From JAKLQR01 sp963753165 (GTDB lineage: Bacteria; Nitrospirota; Thermodesulfovibrionia; Thermodesulfovibrionales; SM23-35), in the NCBI GenBank assembly GCA_963753165.1, contig CAVWBP010000009.1, forward strand, positions 186,001-250,000: a stretch of DNA of 64,000 nt. Reading direction: 5' to 3'. The position numbers and the translations under genes were made by a program. The notes under the pieces are model-generated. The model searched no databases and was not told where the DNA came from. It saw nothing but the letters and a program-made list of their open reading frames with translations. This document shows, piece after piece, positions 8,993 through 17,793 of the stretch (position 1 is the stretch's first letter; the number at the start of each line of letters is the position of its first letter).

Positions 8993-10162
8993 ATGAGAAG
9001 GGTCGGTCAGAATATGCGCATTGCGATTATTAAGAGTACGTATACCCCGTACGGCGGAGCCGAAAAATATACCACGCGGCTGATCAGCGCGTTTGCCGCA
9101 CGAGGTGTCTCCGTTGATGTGCTTACTTCGGAACGCGGCAAGTGGGACGGTATTGAAAAAAATATCGGATGGGTTACGCTCAGCCAGGCGAAAAGGAACA
9201 ACCTCTTAAGGCTGCTTACTTTTAATGCAGCGGCGGAACGCTATCTGCAAAAGGAGCGTTACGACTGTATCTTAGGGATGGAGCGGACAGACTATCAGAC
9301 GCATCTGCGCGCCGGCGGCGGTTGCCATGCAGCATGGATTGAGAGAAGGTGCGCAGAGAGTTCGCCTCTGAGATGCCTGACTGTGAAAGCGAACCCCTTT
9401 CATAAGGCTATGCTCAGGATCGAACGCAGAGCCTTTCTTTCTGATTCCCTCAGAAGGATTTTCTGCAATTCCTTTCTCGTACGCAACGAAATCCTTCATT
9501 ACTACCCTTCGACAGACCCGAAGATCGAGGTAGTGCATAATGGTGTTGAGTGGAATGAATTCGCGGACACGTTCGAGAAAGGGCTCTCCCAAAAAGAACA
9601 GTTGCGGGAAAGCCTTGGACTTGGAAAGGACAGGTTCTATTATCTCTTCCTCGGAAGCGGTTACGAACGGAAGGGACTCATGAAAGCGATCAGGGCATTG
9701 TGTATGCTCCCCGAGCATACCGGGTTGCTCGTTGTGGGAAAGGACAGGAACGAGAACCGGTACAAAACCTGCTGCCAAAAGGAAGGCCTCTCGCACAGAG
9801 TGCATTTTTTCGGTCCTCAACGGGAAGTTGCCCCCTTTCTCCAGGTTGCCGATGCCTTCGTCCTGCCGACCATTTATGATCCGTTTTCGAATGCGTCACT
9901 GGAAGCGCTCGCAATGGGTTTGTATACCATAACGAGCAATGCGAACGGCTGTGCCGAGATTATCAGTGACGGCGCAGGATATATTATCAGGGATCTGCGG
10001 GATACAGGGTCTGTGGCTGAAGCGATGAAAAGCGCATTGGGCGCACACCTTGCAAAAGGGGAGATCAGGGAGACCGTAAAACATCTCGATTTTGACGGTC
10101 AATTAAAAAAGATCGTGGATGTATGTCTGGCCGATGCTTCCCTGATGAATAGCAATGCATAA
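8993..10162 (+). CDS. GT4 glycosyltransferase, WaaG/RfaG-like
   Basis: Predicted LPS-core or polysaccharide glycosyltransferase with a GT-B fold acting at the cytoplasmic face of the inner membrane. The N-terminal domain has IIKSTYTPYGGAEKYTTRL, the middle has MERTDYQTHLRAGGGCHAAW and VVHNGVEWNEF, and the C-terminal nucleotide-sugar domain has FLGSGYERKGL and PTIYDPFSNASLEALAMG. These fit the WaaG-type group. A second ATG at 9014 (MRIAIIK) matches the usual family start better, but GAGAAGAG precedes the ATG at 8993. It follows the ligase fusion by 26 bases and overlaps the next gene by 8 bases. Confidence 0.88.
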   Translation: MRRVGQNMRIAIIKSTYTPYGGAEKYTTRLISAFAARGVSVDVLTSERGKWDGIEKNIGWVTLSQAKRNNLLRLLTFNAAAERYLQKERYDCILGMERTDYQTHLRAGGGCHAAWIERRCAESSPLRCLTVKANPFHKAMLRIERRAFLSDSLRRIFCNSFLVRNEILHYYPSTDPKIEVVHNGVEWNEFADTFEKGLSQKEQLRESLGLGKDRFYYLFLGSGYERKGLMKAIRALCMLPEHTGLLVVGKDRNENRYKTCCQKEGLSHRVHFFGPQREVAPFLQVADAFVLPTIYDPFSNASLEALAMGLYTITSNANGCAEIISDGAGYIIRDLRDTGSVAEAMKSALGAHLAKGEIRETVKHLDFDGQLKKIVDVCLADASLMNSNA

Positions 10163-11759
10163 GAATGCGGCGGTCATAAAGGGAATCCTTCTCCTCCTGC
10201 TTTTTTGTCTGCTCCTGAATATCCCGTACATTCATCTGAGGGAGTTTCAGGGCGAGGAGGGCAGGAGGGTCATAGTTGCTGACACTATGCTCAAGACCGG
10301 TGAATGGATAGTGCCGTATGTTGAGAACGTACCGTATCTGAAAAAACCGCCTCTGTTTAACTGGCTGCTCGTTGGTATATTCTCGCTCAGCGGTATCGTA
10401 TCAGAGACAACCGCGCGAATGCTCTCGGTGATATCCGCCTTTCTCTGTGCGTTGGGGCTCAGTCTCTTCTGGAGGAAAATCGCGGAGATACGGGATGCCT
10501 GGTACATCATCCCCGGCCTGATCTTCCTGACGTTTACCGACGTTATGGATAAAGCGGTGCGGGCTGAAATCGATATGACTTTCACTCTGTTTATCACGCT
10601 TGCGGTGCTCCTCTGGTATTTTCTCCACGAATACCTTCAAAAACCCCTGACTGCATGGATTCTCTCCCTCTCTTTCGTGAGCGTTGCCACCCTTACAAAA
10701 GGCGTTCAGGCGCCTGCGTTTTTTTACTGCGGAGTGGTCCCGTATCTCATTTATAAAAGAGAGATAAGGAGTATTTTTTCAGCAGCTCACGCGGCCGGTA
10801 TTTGCGCCGCGCTCGCAATTTTTTCGGCATGGTTTATCCCTTTCGCTGAGAAAATCGGGCTGGAAGCATTGCTGACAACCTGGTGGCGTGAGATTGCGAC
10901 CCGTCAGGAGCCCCTTAGGGCCGGCGGATTTTTTCGTCATTTCGTTGAATTCCCCTTCCTCTATCTTATCGCCTATCTGCCGTGGTTTCCTCTCATATTT
11001 TTATGGGCGCACAAAGAAATACGAGAAAAAACACAGGGTCATAGAAAACTTGCCATGTACTGTCTCTTTTTCCTTCTCTTCTCGATTCCTTTTTACTGGA
11101 TTATGCCGGGGGCACGGCTTCGCTATATCCTCCCGGTTTCAGGAGCGCTTGCATTATTGCTCACCATTCCGATCGCATCCACCCTCAGTAGTTCTTCACG
11201 CATGCCGTTATGGACCACGCGGTCCCTGCAGGTGCTCGGCATTTGCCTGTTCCTCGCCGTACCGCTTGCTCTTTTCTGGGGCACAAGGCTTGAACTTTTT
11301 CATGGTTCTTCCCCGTTTTTTCTTCTTGGAACAGTCTTTGTTCTCTCTCTCCTGCTTATAGGGAAAACCGGAGACGCGAAAAGAAAGATAATAGTGTTGC
11401 TTCTCGCAACTCTTGCAGTAAAGGTATTGTGGGCATCCCTCTACTTTCCCTATCATGCAAAAAATCTGAGTTATTACAGGACAGCTGCGCAGCAGATAAA
11501 TATGCTGGTTCCTCAGGATGCCTCTCTGTACGATTATCGTGTGGATAATCCGCACCTTGCCTATTATCTCAACAGGCCGGTTACATTGATAAAAACTCCG
11601 GATAAGTCTAAAATGAAAAACGGCTCCGTGGTATTCATGGAGAAGAAAGACGCAGACGATGCTGATTTAGAGGGATTTTCGTATATCGGTGAAGTCGAAG
11701 CGAGAAAAAAAATCCTTCTTTTGTACGAAATTGCGAATGGGGGTAAGGATGAAAACTGA
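10155..11759 (+). CDS. GT39-family (ArnT-like) membrane glycosyltransferase
   Basis: An integral membrane transferase expected to move a sugar from a polyprenyl-phosphate carrier to an acceptor on the periplasmic side. The first loop after TM1 has the family's acidic motif (REFQGEEGRRVIVADTML) and then KKPPLFNWLLVG; about ten to twelve hydrophobic segments follow. The 534-residue length is usual for ArnT/PMT_2 proteins. It overlaps the upstream GT4 gene by 8 bases and the next gene slightly, pointing to translational coupling. Lipid A or core modification is likely; the sugar is unknown. Confidence 0.85.
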   Translation: MHKNAAVIKGILLLLLFCLLLNIPYIHLREFQGEEGRRVIVADTMLKTGEWIVPYVENVPYLKKPPLFNWLLVGIFSLSGIVSETTARMLSVISAFLCALGLSLFWRKIAEIRDAWYIIPGLIFLTFTDVMDKAVRAEIDMTFTLFITLAVLLWYFLHEYLQKPLTAWILSLSFVSVATLTKGVQAPAFFYCGVVPYLIYKREIRSIFSAAHAAGICAALAIFSAWFIPFAEKIGLEALLTTWWREIATRQEPLRAGGFFRHFVEFPFLYLIAYLPWFPLIFLWAHKEIREKTQGHRKLAMYCLFFLLFSIPFYWIMPGARLRYILPVSGALALLLTIPIASTLSSSSRMPLWTTRSLQVLGICLFLAVPLALFWGTRLELFHGSSPFFLLGTVFVLSLLLIGKTGDAKRKIIVLLLATLAVKVLWASLYFPYHAKNLSYYRTAAQQINMLVPQDASLYDYRVDNPHLAYYLNRPVTLIKTPDKSKMKNGSVVFMEKKDADDADLEGFSYIGEVEARKKILLLYEIANGGKDEN

Positions 11760-12726
11760 GAAAAAGATGAGAACTGACAGCAAGAGGATTCTGGTCACCG
11801 GAGGGGCTGGTTTTCTTGGCTCTCATCTCTGTGAACAACTCCTGAAACAGGGACATGAGGTGCTCTGCGCGGACAATTTCTATACAGGCCGCAGGGCAAA
11901 TATTGTACATCTTGTGAGGAATCCCTATTTCGAAGTTCTTCGGCATGACGTCTGCTTCCCCCTTTATGTCGAGGTGGACGAAATTTATAATCTTGCCTGT
12001 CCGGCTTCACCGGTTCATTATCAGTTCGATCCCGTGCAGACGACGAAAACATCGGTCCACGGGAGTATTAATATGCTCGGACTTGCCAAACGGATAAAGG
12101 CAAAGATCCTTCTTGCCTCTACCAGTGAGGTATATGGAGACCCCCATGTCCATCCCCAGCCGGAGACTTACTGGGGGCATGTGAACCCAATCGGATTGCG
12201 TGCATGCTATGACGAAGGGAAGCGATGTGCGGAGACGCTTTTTTTCGATTACCACCGCCAGCATAACCTGAGGATAAAAGTGGCAAGGATTTTCAATACC
12301 TACGGCCCGATGATGCACCCGAATGACGGCCGCGTCGTGAGCAACTTTATCATGCAGGCCCTGAAGGGCGAGCAGATTACCGTCTTCGGAGAGGGAAGCC
12401 AGACGAGGAGTTTCTGTTATGTGGATGACATGATAGATGGCCTCATCAGGCTTATGAACAGTCCTGATGACTTCACCGGTCCGGTGAATCTGGGGAACCC
12501 CCGGGAGTTCTCGATCCTTCAACTTGCAAGGCTTGTAATAAAACTGACAGGCTCAAAATCGAAAATAGTCTATAAACCGCTTCCTCAGGATGATCCAAGA
12601 CAGAGGAAGGCTGATATCACGCTTGCTAAGGCACGACTGAACTGGCAGGTAACCATACCGCTTGAAAAGGGGCTGAGAAAGACAATCCGGTATTTTACAC
12701 GGCTCATCAAAGAGCATTCACTGTGA
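11749..12726 (+). CDS. uxs: UDP-glucuronate decarboxylase (UDP-xylose synthase), SDR family
   Basis: Converts UDP-glucuronate to UDP-xylose. An extended short-chain dehydrogenase: Rossmann motif VTGGAGFLGSHLCEQLL, the UXS signature DEIYNLACPASPVHYQ, and the catalytic dyad in CYDEGKR preceded by STSEVYGDP. HPNDGRVVSNFIMQAL and GSQTRSFCYVDD are also diagnostic. The frame opens at 11689, but ATG at 11749 preceded by GGGGGTAAGG gives the normal N-terminus and little overlap with the GT39 gene. It uses the product of ugd at 5107. Confidence 0.9.
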   Translation: MKTEKKMRTDSKRILVTGGAGFLGSHLCEQLLKQGHEVLCADNFYTGRRANIVHLVRNPYFEVLRHDVCFPLYVEVDEIYNLACPASPVHYQFDPVQTTKTSVHGSINMLGLAKRIKAKILLASTSEVYGDPHVHPQPETYWGHVNPIGLRACYDEGKRCAETLFFDYHRQHNLRIKVARIFNTYGPMMHPNDGRVVSNFIMQALKGEQITVFGEGSQTRSFCYVDDMIDGLIRLMNSPDDFTGPVNLGNPREFSILQLARLVIKLTGSKSKIVYKPLPQDDPRQRKADITLAKARLNWQVTIPLEKGLRKTIRYFTRLIKEHSL

Positions 12727-13694
12727 TACTCATCGTAGGCGGGGCAGGATATATCGGCTCACATGTGAACAAGTTTTTTTCTCTGCGGGGATACCGAACC
12801 GTCGTCTTTGACAATCTCGTGTATGGCCACCGTGAGTTCGTGAAGTGGGGAGAATTCTTTTTCGGAGACCTTGCCGAGAAAGAGCAGATTAGACGCTGTT
12901 TCCGGGAATATGCGATTGATGCAGTCATGCACTTCAGCGCCTTTGCCTATGTTGGTGAATCAGTTGCCGACCCTGCAAAATACTACCTGAATAATGTCGC
13001 AAATACCCTGAATCTTCTCGAAGCGATGAGGGAGTTTCAGGTGCGCCATTTCATTTTCTCCTCTACCTGTGCGACATATGGCATCCCCGGGACAGTACCG
13101 ATTCCTGAAGACCATCCCCAGAAACCGGTCAATCCCTATGGCAGGAGCAAACTCATGATCGAGGAGATATTAAAGGATTACGACAGCGCATATGGCATAA
13201 AGCATATTAACCTGAGATATTTTAATGCTGCAGGCGCTGACCCTGACACGGAAATCGGGGAGCAGCATGACCCTGAAACACATCTCATTCCGCTGGCCAT
13301 AGAAGCTGCGTTAGGCAGAAGAGAAGACATCAGGATATTCGGCACCGATTATCCGACAAAAGACGGCACATGCATTCGGGATTATATCCATGTCATGGAC
13401 CTGGCGGATGTGCATATGAAAGCGCTCGAATATGTGAAAGACAGGGAGACCAGTGATTCCTTTAATCTCGGCAACGGGACAGGCCATTCGGTGAGAGAAG
13501 TAATTGACACGGTGAGGCGGATCAGCAGCAGAGATTTCCGGGTGATCGAAGCAGAAAGACGCGCAGGAGACCCGCCTGTCCTGATCGGCAGCAGTCAAAA
13601 GGCAATTACTACCCTCGGATGGAGACCGCAGTTTGCGGATATCGGCATGATTGTGGAGACCGCATGGAGATGGCATTCAATGCAGCATGGATAA
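12723..13694 (+). CDS. galE: UDP-glucose 4-epimerase family (GalE-like)
   Basis: NAD-dependent SDR epimerase that inverts C4 of UDP-hexoses (UDP-glucose/UDP-galactose) or possibly UDP-xylose. Motifs: LIVGGAGYIGSHVNKFF, FSAFAYVGESVADP, SSTCATYG, and the catalytic YxxxK in NPYGRSKLMIEE; NLRYFNAAGADP and DGTCIRDYIHV complete the GalE set. Length 323 is normal. The start is GTG, overlapping the stop of uxs by 4 bases, so the two are translationally coupled. Since it directly follows UDP-xylose synthase, a role as UDP-xylose 4-epimerase is an open alternative. Confidence 0.9.
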   Translation: MILIVGGAGYIGSHVNKFFSLRGYRTVVFDNLVYGHREFVKWGEFFFGDLAEKEQIRRCFREYAIDAVMHFSAFAYVGESVADPAKYYLNNVANTLNLLEAMREFQVRHFIFSSTCATYGIPGTVPIPEDHPQKPVNPYGRSKLMIEEILKDYDSAYGIKHINLRYFNAAGADPDTEIGEQHDPETHLIPLAIEAALGRREDIRIFGTDYPTKDGTCIRDYIHVMDLADVHMKALEYVKDRETSDSFNLGNGTGHSVREVIDTVRRISSRDFRVIEAERRAGDPPVLIGSSQKAITTLGWRPQFADIGMIVETAWRWHSMQHG

Positions 13695-13704
13695 CGACAT
13701 CTCC

Positions 13705-14487
13705 TTATGGAACCGGAGAATATTTATTGCGGGTTAATTCCCATATTTTCGCATGTTTAAAAAAGGCTGCGCATGTTGCACCGATCGCAGCGATCAGTCC
13801 ATGAAATCCATCCAGAAAACCTCTCTTGATGATATAGACCTCAAAGAATTTTTCTGCTGTCTTCATCACGATCATGAAGGAAGAAACCTTCCCGGGTTTT
13901 CCTGCCTTCACTTTTTCCTGTGCGGATATACTCGAGTACAAGTTCTGTTTGTGTATATATTGCGAGAGGGATTTATAGGTGATATGGATAATCGGACTCT
14001 CAATGTTTGCGACTGACCCGGTTTCTATAATAACCCTGTCATGCGGGTTGATTCCCCCGAAATGCCCTTTATCTTTCCTGAATAACCGCAAAACATGGTC
14101 GGGATACCATCCGCCATGTTTCAGCCACTTGCCGAGAAAATAATTTTTTCTCGGGAAACGATACCCGTCAGCCGCAGGATTTTGTAATTCTTTCAGGACA
14201 AAATTTTTCAGGGCTTCGGTCACCCGCTCATCTGCATCCAGACTGAAGACCCAGGAATGGGAAGCCTTTTTCACCGCACATGCCTTCTGCTCCTTCATTC
14301 CCTCCCAGGTGTTAAAAAATACCCGTTCAGTATATTCCTTGCATATTTCGACAGTCTTATCGTTGCTGCCGGAGTCAACAACAACGATTTCATCTGCCCA
14401 CGAGATGCTCTCGAGACAGGCCCGGATATTATCCTCCTCATTGTACGTTATGATTGTTACCGAGACTTTTTCTCTTTCCACGCGCAT
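13705..14487 (-). CDS. GT2 glycosyltransferase, WaaE/KdtX-like
   Basis: Predicted LPS inner-core glycosyltransferase of family 2. The GT-A fold is clear at the N-terminus: VSVTIITYNEEDNIRACL, WADEIVVVDSGSNDKT and the DxD-type motif FSLDADERV. The middle shows YRFPRKNYFLGKWLKHGGWY and PHDRVI, as in the WaaE group, with a C-terminal amphipathic part. AAGGAGG touches the ATG at 14487 with no spacing, so the GTG two codons later (14481) may be the real start. It is convergent with galE (10-base gap) and precedes nothing else on its strand; msbA lies upstream. Confidence 0.87.
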   Translation of the reverse strand: MRVEREKVSVTIITYNEEDNIRACLESISWADEIVVVDSGSNDKTVEICKEYTERVFFNTWEGMKEQKACAVKKASHSWVFSLDADERVTEALKNFVLKELQNPAADGYRFPRKNYFLGKWLKHGGWYPDHVLRLFRKDKGHFGGINPHDRVIIETGSVANIESPIIHITYKSLSQYIHKQNLYSSISAQEKVKAGKPGKVSSFMIVMKTAEKFFEVYIIKRGFLDGFHGLIAAIGATCAAFFKHAKIWELTRNKYSPVP

Positions 14488-14528
14488 CCTCCTTACCGCA
14501 AGACAAGGGAATCGAATACAAATTCCTG

Positions 14529-16238
14529 TTACGAGAACGCATGATAGAGTGCTCTGTAGGTTGAATTTTTGCTGATGAGCTCTTCATGTCTGCCTGTATC
14601 GACTATGCTCCCTTGTTCGACAATCAATATCCTGTCGGCATTTTTCACCGTCGAAAGCCGGTGAGCAATGACTATGGTCGTCCGGCCTTTCATTAATTCG
14701 TCGAGGGCTTTCTGTACCAGCGCTTCGGAGACCGAATCGAGCGAGGAGGTAGCCTCGTCAAGGATCAGGATAGGGGAGTTTTTCAGAATCGCCCGTGCTA
14801 TGGCTATTCTTTGTCTTTGCCCGCCGGACAACTTTAGCCCCCTGTCTCCGATAGTAGTGTTATATTGTTCCGGCAATTCACGGATGAATTCGTCGGCATA
14901 CGCCATTCTGGCGGCTTCGAAAATCTCCTGTTCCGATGCTCCGGGATTGCCAAATCCTATGTTCTCCCGTATTGAATCATTGAAGAGAATGATATCCTGA
15001 CTCACAATTCCGATCAGGTGCCGCAGAGAATGTAGCGTGATTTTACGGATATCGATTCCGTCTATCATTATCTTTCCGTTCGTAGGGAGGTGGAATTTAG
15101 GGATTAAATCAACAAGGGTTGATTTCCCGACACCGCTCCTTCCGACTATCGCGATGACTTCCCCTGCCCTGATTTCCAGATTCACCTCCCGCAAAACCTG
15201 TGTGGCGGTTCCGGGGAAAGAAAAAGAAACATGATCGAACCGGATGGATTCTCTGAACCTCTCCACGCTGATCTCACCCTGTTCTTCATGTTCTTCCATA
15301 AGCAGGGTGTCTATTCTCTCGATTGAAGCTCTGGCCTCCTGTATCCCTGTGTACGCTTCCCCTATTTTTTTTACCGGCGAAAACATCATATAAATTGCCA
15401 CGAGCACAGAAGCGAACACACCGGCAGTCATAGACCCCTGAATGATGAGGACACTCCCGTACCAGAGCACGCCGGCAATCCCCAGTCCCGTGGCTACATC
15501 GATAACAAGCCTGGTGAATTCCTTGAGCCTGACTACCCTCATGAATTCACGGTAATATTTTTTGTTATCGTCCTGAAATTTTTCCTGCATGGTTTCTTCC
15601 CGGTTGAAGACCTTGATAATTCTCGCCCCGAAAATCGTTTCCCCGATTCTCTGGGTCAGGAAAGAAAGCTTTCTCTGTGTTTCCTTTCTCTTTTTCTTGA
15701 CGCTTTTCCCGAATTTTCTTGTGCTGTATGCGATAAAAGGCAAAAGAAGCAGACTCAGCAGGGTCAAATCCCATCTGCGGTAAAAAGCTACGCCGAGGAG
15801 AAATACCACCGTTGGTATTTCTACAATGAATGTCTTCAGAAAGTCCGAGACCAGACTGTTAAGACTCTCCACGTCATTTATTATCCGTGATATGATTACC
15901 CCCGATGATTCTTTGTGGAAATATCCTATTGGAAGACGGAGGATATGGTGATAGAGCGTGTTCCGGGTTTCCCGCACCAGTTTCATTGCTGAAGACCTCA
16001 TCAGATACGCCTGGCAGAAGCTGAAAAACCCTTTTGCTGAAAAGAGCACTACGATCCCAAGCGGGAGGAATGTGAGATACTCATATTTTTTTCCGACAAG
16101 CACTTCATCCAATGCCGGCTTAACTGCCCAGGCTATTGCAGCGGTGATGCCGGAGACCAGGAGTCCGAAGGCGATGCCTCCTAAAATCCGCGGCCAATAT
16201 GGTCTCGTCAGGTTGCGTATCCGCTCAACGGCGCCCAT
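14529..16238 (-). CDS. msbA: Lipid A export ABC transporter MsbA
   Basis: Half-transporter (569 residues) that flips lipid A-core across the inner membrane as a homodimer. Residues 1-320 hold six membrane spans; residues 335-569 are the ATPase with Walker A GRSGVGKST, signature LSGGQRQR, Walker B ILILDEATSS and the switch His in IAHRLST. The neighbourhood (WaaE-like transferase downstream, polysaccharide cluster) supports MsbA over other ABC exporters. Confidence 0.93.
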   Translation of the reverse strand: MGAVERIRNLTRPYWPRILGGIAFGLLVSGITAAIAWAVKPALDEVLVGKKYEYLTFLPLGIVVLFSAKGFFSFCQAYLMRSSAMKLVRETRNTLYHHILRLPIGYFHKESSGVIISRIINDVESLNSLVSDFLKTFIVEIPTVVFLLGVAFYRRWDLTLLSLLLLPFIAYSTRKFGKSVKKKRKETQRKLSFLTQRIGETIFGARIIKVFNREETMQEKFQDDNKKYYREFMRVVRLKEFTRLVIDVATGLGIAGVLWYGSVLIIQGSMTAGVFASVLVAIYMMFSPVKKIGEAYTGIQEARASIERIDTLLMEEHEEQGEISVERFRESIRFDHVSFSFPGTATQVLREVNLEIRAGEVIAIVGRSGVGKSTLVDLIPKFHLPTNGKIMIDGIDIRKITLHSLRHLIGIVSQDIILFNDSIRENIGFGNPGASEQEIFEAARMAYADEFIRELPEQYNTTIGDRGLKLSGGQRQRIAIARAILKNSPILILDEATSSLDSVSEALVQKALDELMKGRTTIVIAHRLSTVKNADRILIVEQGSIVDTGRHEELISKNSTYRALYHAFS

Positions 16239-16271
16239 GGTTGTTCATAGTATAAACGATCGGGCGATTAT

Positions 16272-17042
16272 TTAATAAATTCCCTGAACCAGGGTGGCGG
16301 TAATGCTTCCCACAGCGACTTTTGTCTGAAGTTTTACCGGGATGTGTTTTGTGTCGTCGGTGAGCCAGATGAGGATTTCACCCTTTCCGAAGAAGATGCC
16401 CTCTGATTTCAGTACCGGCTTTATTACGATGGTATCGAATGTGCCGATCGGGAGAGAAACCTTTTCCTTCCTCAGGACCTGGACTTCCACATTCCAGACC
16501 TTCTTGCTGTCGAAGATGGTCACATAGACAGGCTCTCCGACAACCAGCCTGAGCAGGCGTACATGGAAAAAACTTGATATCGGGTCAAAAATAGGAGCAG
16601 GAAGAGTATACTCTTTTCTTTCTTTTTTCAGATGATCAATATAGGTAGCCCTGTTCGCAGGCTGGTCAAAGAGAACCTCCTTATCCCGGCGATGCCTTCC
16701 CTCGCGTATTTTTATTCGGTAACTGTGCGGGCGACCGACCCCTGTCTGTTCAGGTTCCCTGAACAGAGTGCTCTCAATTCTGTCTTCAACTGTATAAAAG
16801 ACCGAAATCCAGTCTGCTGACCTGGCGGTAGAGATGATTCTCACTTTGTCCCCGTCATTCACTGATTCGAGCGAGGCGGTGCCGGCTTTGATGCCGGTCC
16901 ATGTCAGGTCATACACGAATTTTTCAGGGACCCTGAATGGAGCAACATAAGAAGCCTGAGAAGGCAGAGAGAAACGGAGGATACAGGTCAGGATGAGGAA
17001 AGAAAGGGCGATCCATACAGGCTTATGCTTATAATTTCTCAT
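16272..17042 (-). CDS. DUF3108 domain protein, exported
   Basis: A 256-residue protein with an N-terminal hydrophobic segment (IALSFLILTCILRFSL) that may be a signal peptide, then the DUF3108 region: FVYDLTWTGIKAGTASLE, TARSADWISVFYTVEDRIES, and near the end GEILIWLTDDTKHIPVKLQT. Proteins of this family are periplasmic or outer-membrane associated and of unknown role, often found near LPS genes, as here (msbA is 33 bases away). It diverges from hisA with only 22 bases between the two starts. Confidence 0.85.
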   Translation of the reverse strand: MRNYKHKPVWIALSFLILTCILRFSLPSQASYVAPFRVPEKFVYDLTWTGIKAGTASLESVNDGDKVRIISTARSADWISVFYTVEDRIESTLFREPEQTGVGRPHSYRIKIREGRHRRDKEVLFDQPANRATYIDHLKKERKEYTLPAPIFDPISSFFHVRLLRLVVGEPVYVTIFDSKKVWNVEVQVLRKEKVSLPIGTFDTIVIKPVLKSEGIFFGKGEILIWLTDDTKHIPVKLQTKVAVGSITATLVQGIY

Positions 17043-17064
17043 TTTCTTTATGTTATATTAATTC

Positions 17065-17793
17065 ATGCTCGTGATTCCAGCAATAGATTTAAAAGACGGC
17101 CAGTGTGTGAGGCTTCTGCAGGGGAAGAAAGACGCCGTGACGGTGTATTCGAACAATCCTTCCGGTGTTGCGCGGCAATGGCAGTCATACGGAGCAAAGA
17201 TGCTCCATATCGTTGATCTTGACGGAGCATTCTCAGGCAGACAGAAGAATCTCGATATCATCATAAAAATCAGGAAGACAGTAAACATTGCCCTTCAGGT
17301 CGGGGGTGGCATCAGGGACACCGAGAATATCGCAAATCTTATCTCGGCAGGGATTGACAGGGTTATCCTCGGCACCGCAGCGATAGAAGATCCTGAGCTT
17401 TTGACGGAAGCGTGCAAACGGTATCCGGGCAGGATTCTTGTCGGAATCGACGCAAAAGACGGGAAAGTTGCTATCCGCGGCTGGGAGGAGGTCACGACAA
17501 TCGAAGCCGTGGAAATGGCCAGAGGGCTCGAAATGGTTGGGGTCGCCGGCATTATCTATACCGACATAAGCAGGGACGGCATGCTCACCGGGCCGAATGT
17601 CACCGCAACGCAGGGGCTTGTAGAGAGCGTGAAAATACCGGTTATTGCATCGGGAGGGGTTTCGTCCATCGAGGATATAAGGCATCTCATGCAGATAAAG
17701 AATCTCTGGGGAGCGATTACAGGCAAGGCGATCTACTCCGGGAAACTGGACCTTAAAGAAGCGCTTGCAATGGTTTCGCAGCGGCAATGTTAG
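17065..17793 (+). CDS. hisA: Phosphoribosylformimino-5-aminoimidazole carboxamide ribotide isomerase
   Basis: Fourth step of histidine synthesis, an Amadori isomerisation turning ProFAR into PRFAR. A (beta/alpha)8 barrel of 242 residues. The catalytic bases are Asp8 (IPAIDLKDGQCVRL) and the Asp of GIDAKDG in the second half. Phosphate-binding loops are VGGGIRD and ASGGVSS. Its end overlaps the hisF start by 7 bases. Confidence 0.96.
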   Translation: MLVIPAIDLKDGQCVRLLQGKKDAVTVYSNNPSGVARQWQSYGAKMLHIVDLDGAFSGRQKNLDIIIKIRKTVNIALQVGGGIRDTENIANLISAGIDRVILGTAAIEDPELLTEACKRYPGRILVGIDAKDGKVAIRGWEEVTTIEAVEMARGLEMVGVAGIIYTDISRDGMLTGPNVTATQGLVESVKIPVIASGGVSSIEDIRHLMQIKNLWGAITGKAIYSGKLDLKEALAMVSQRQC

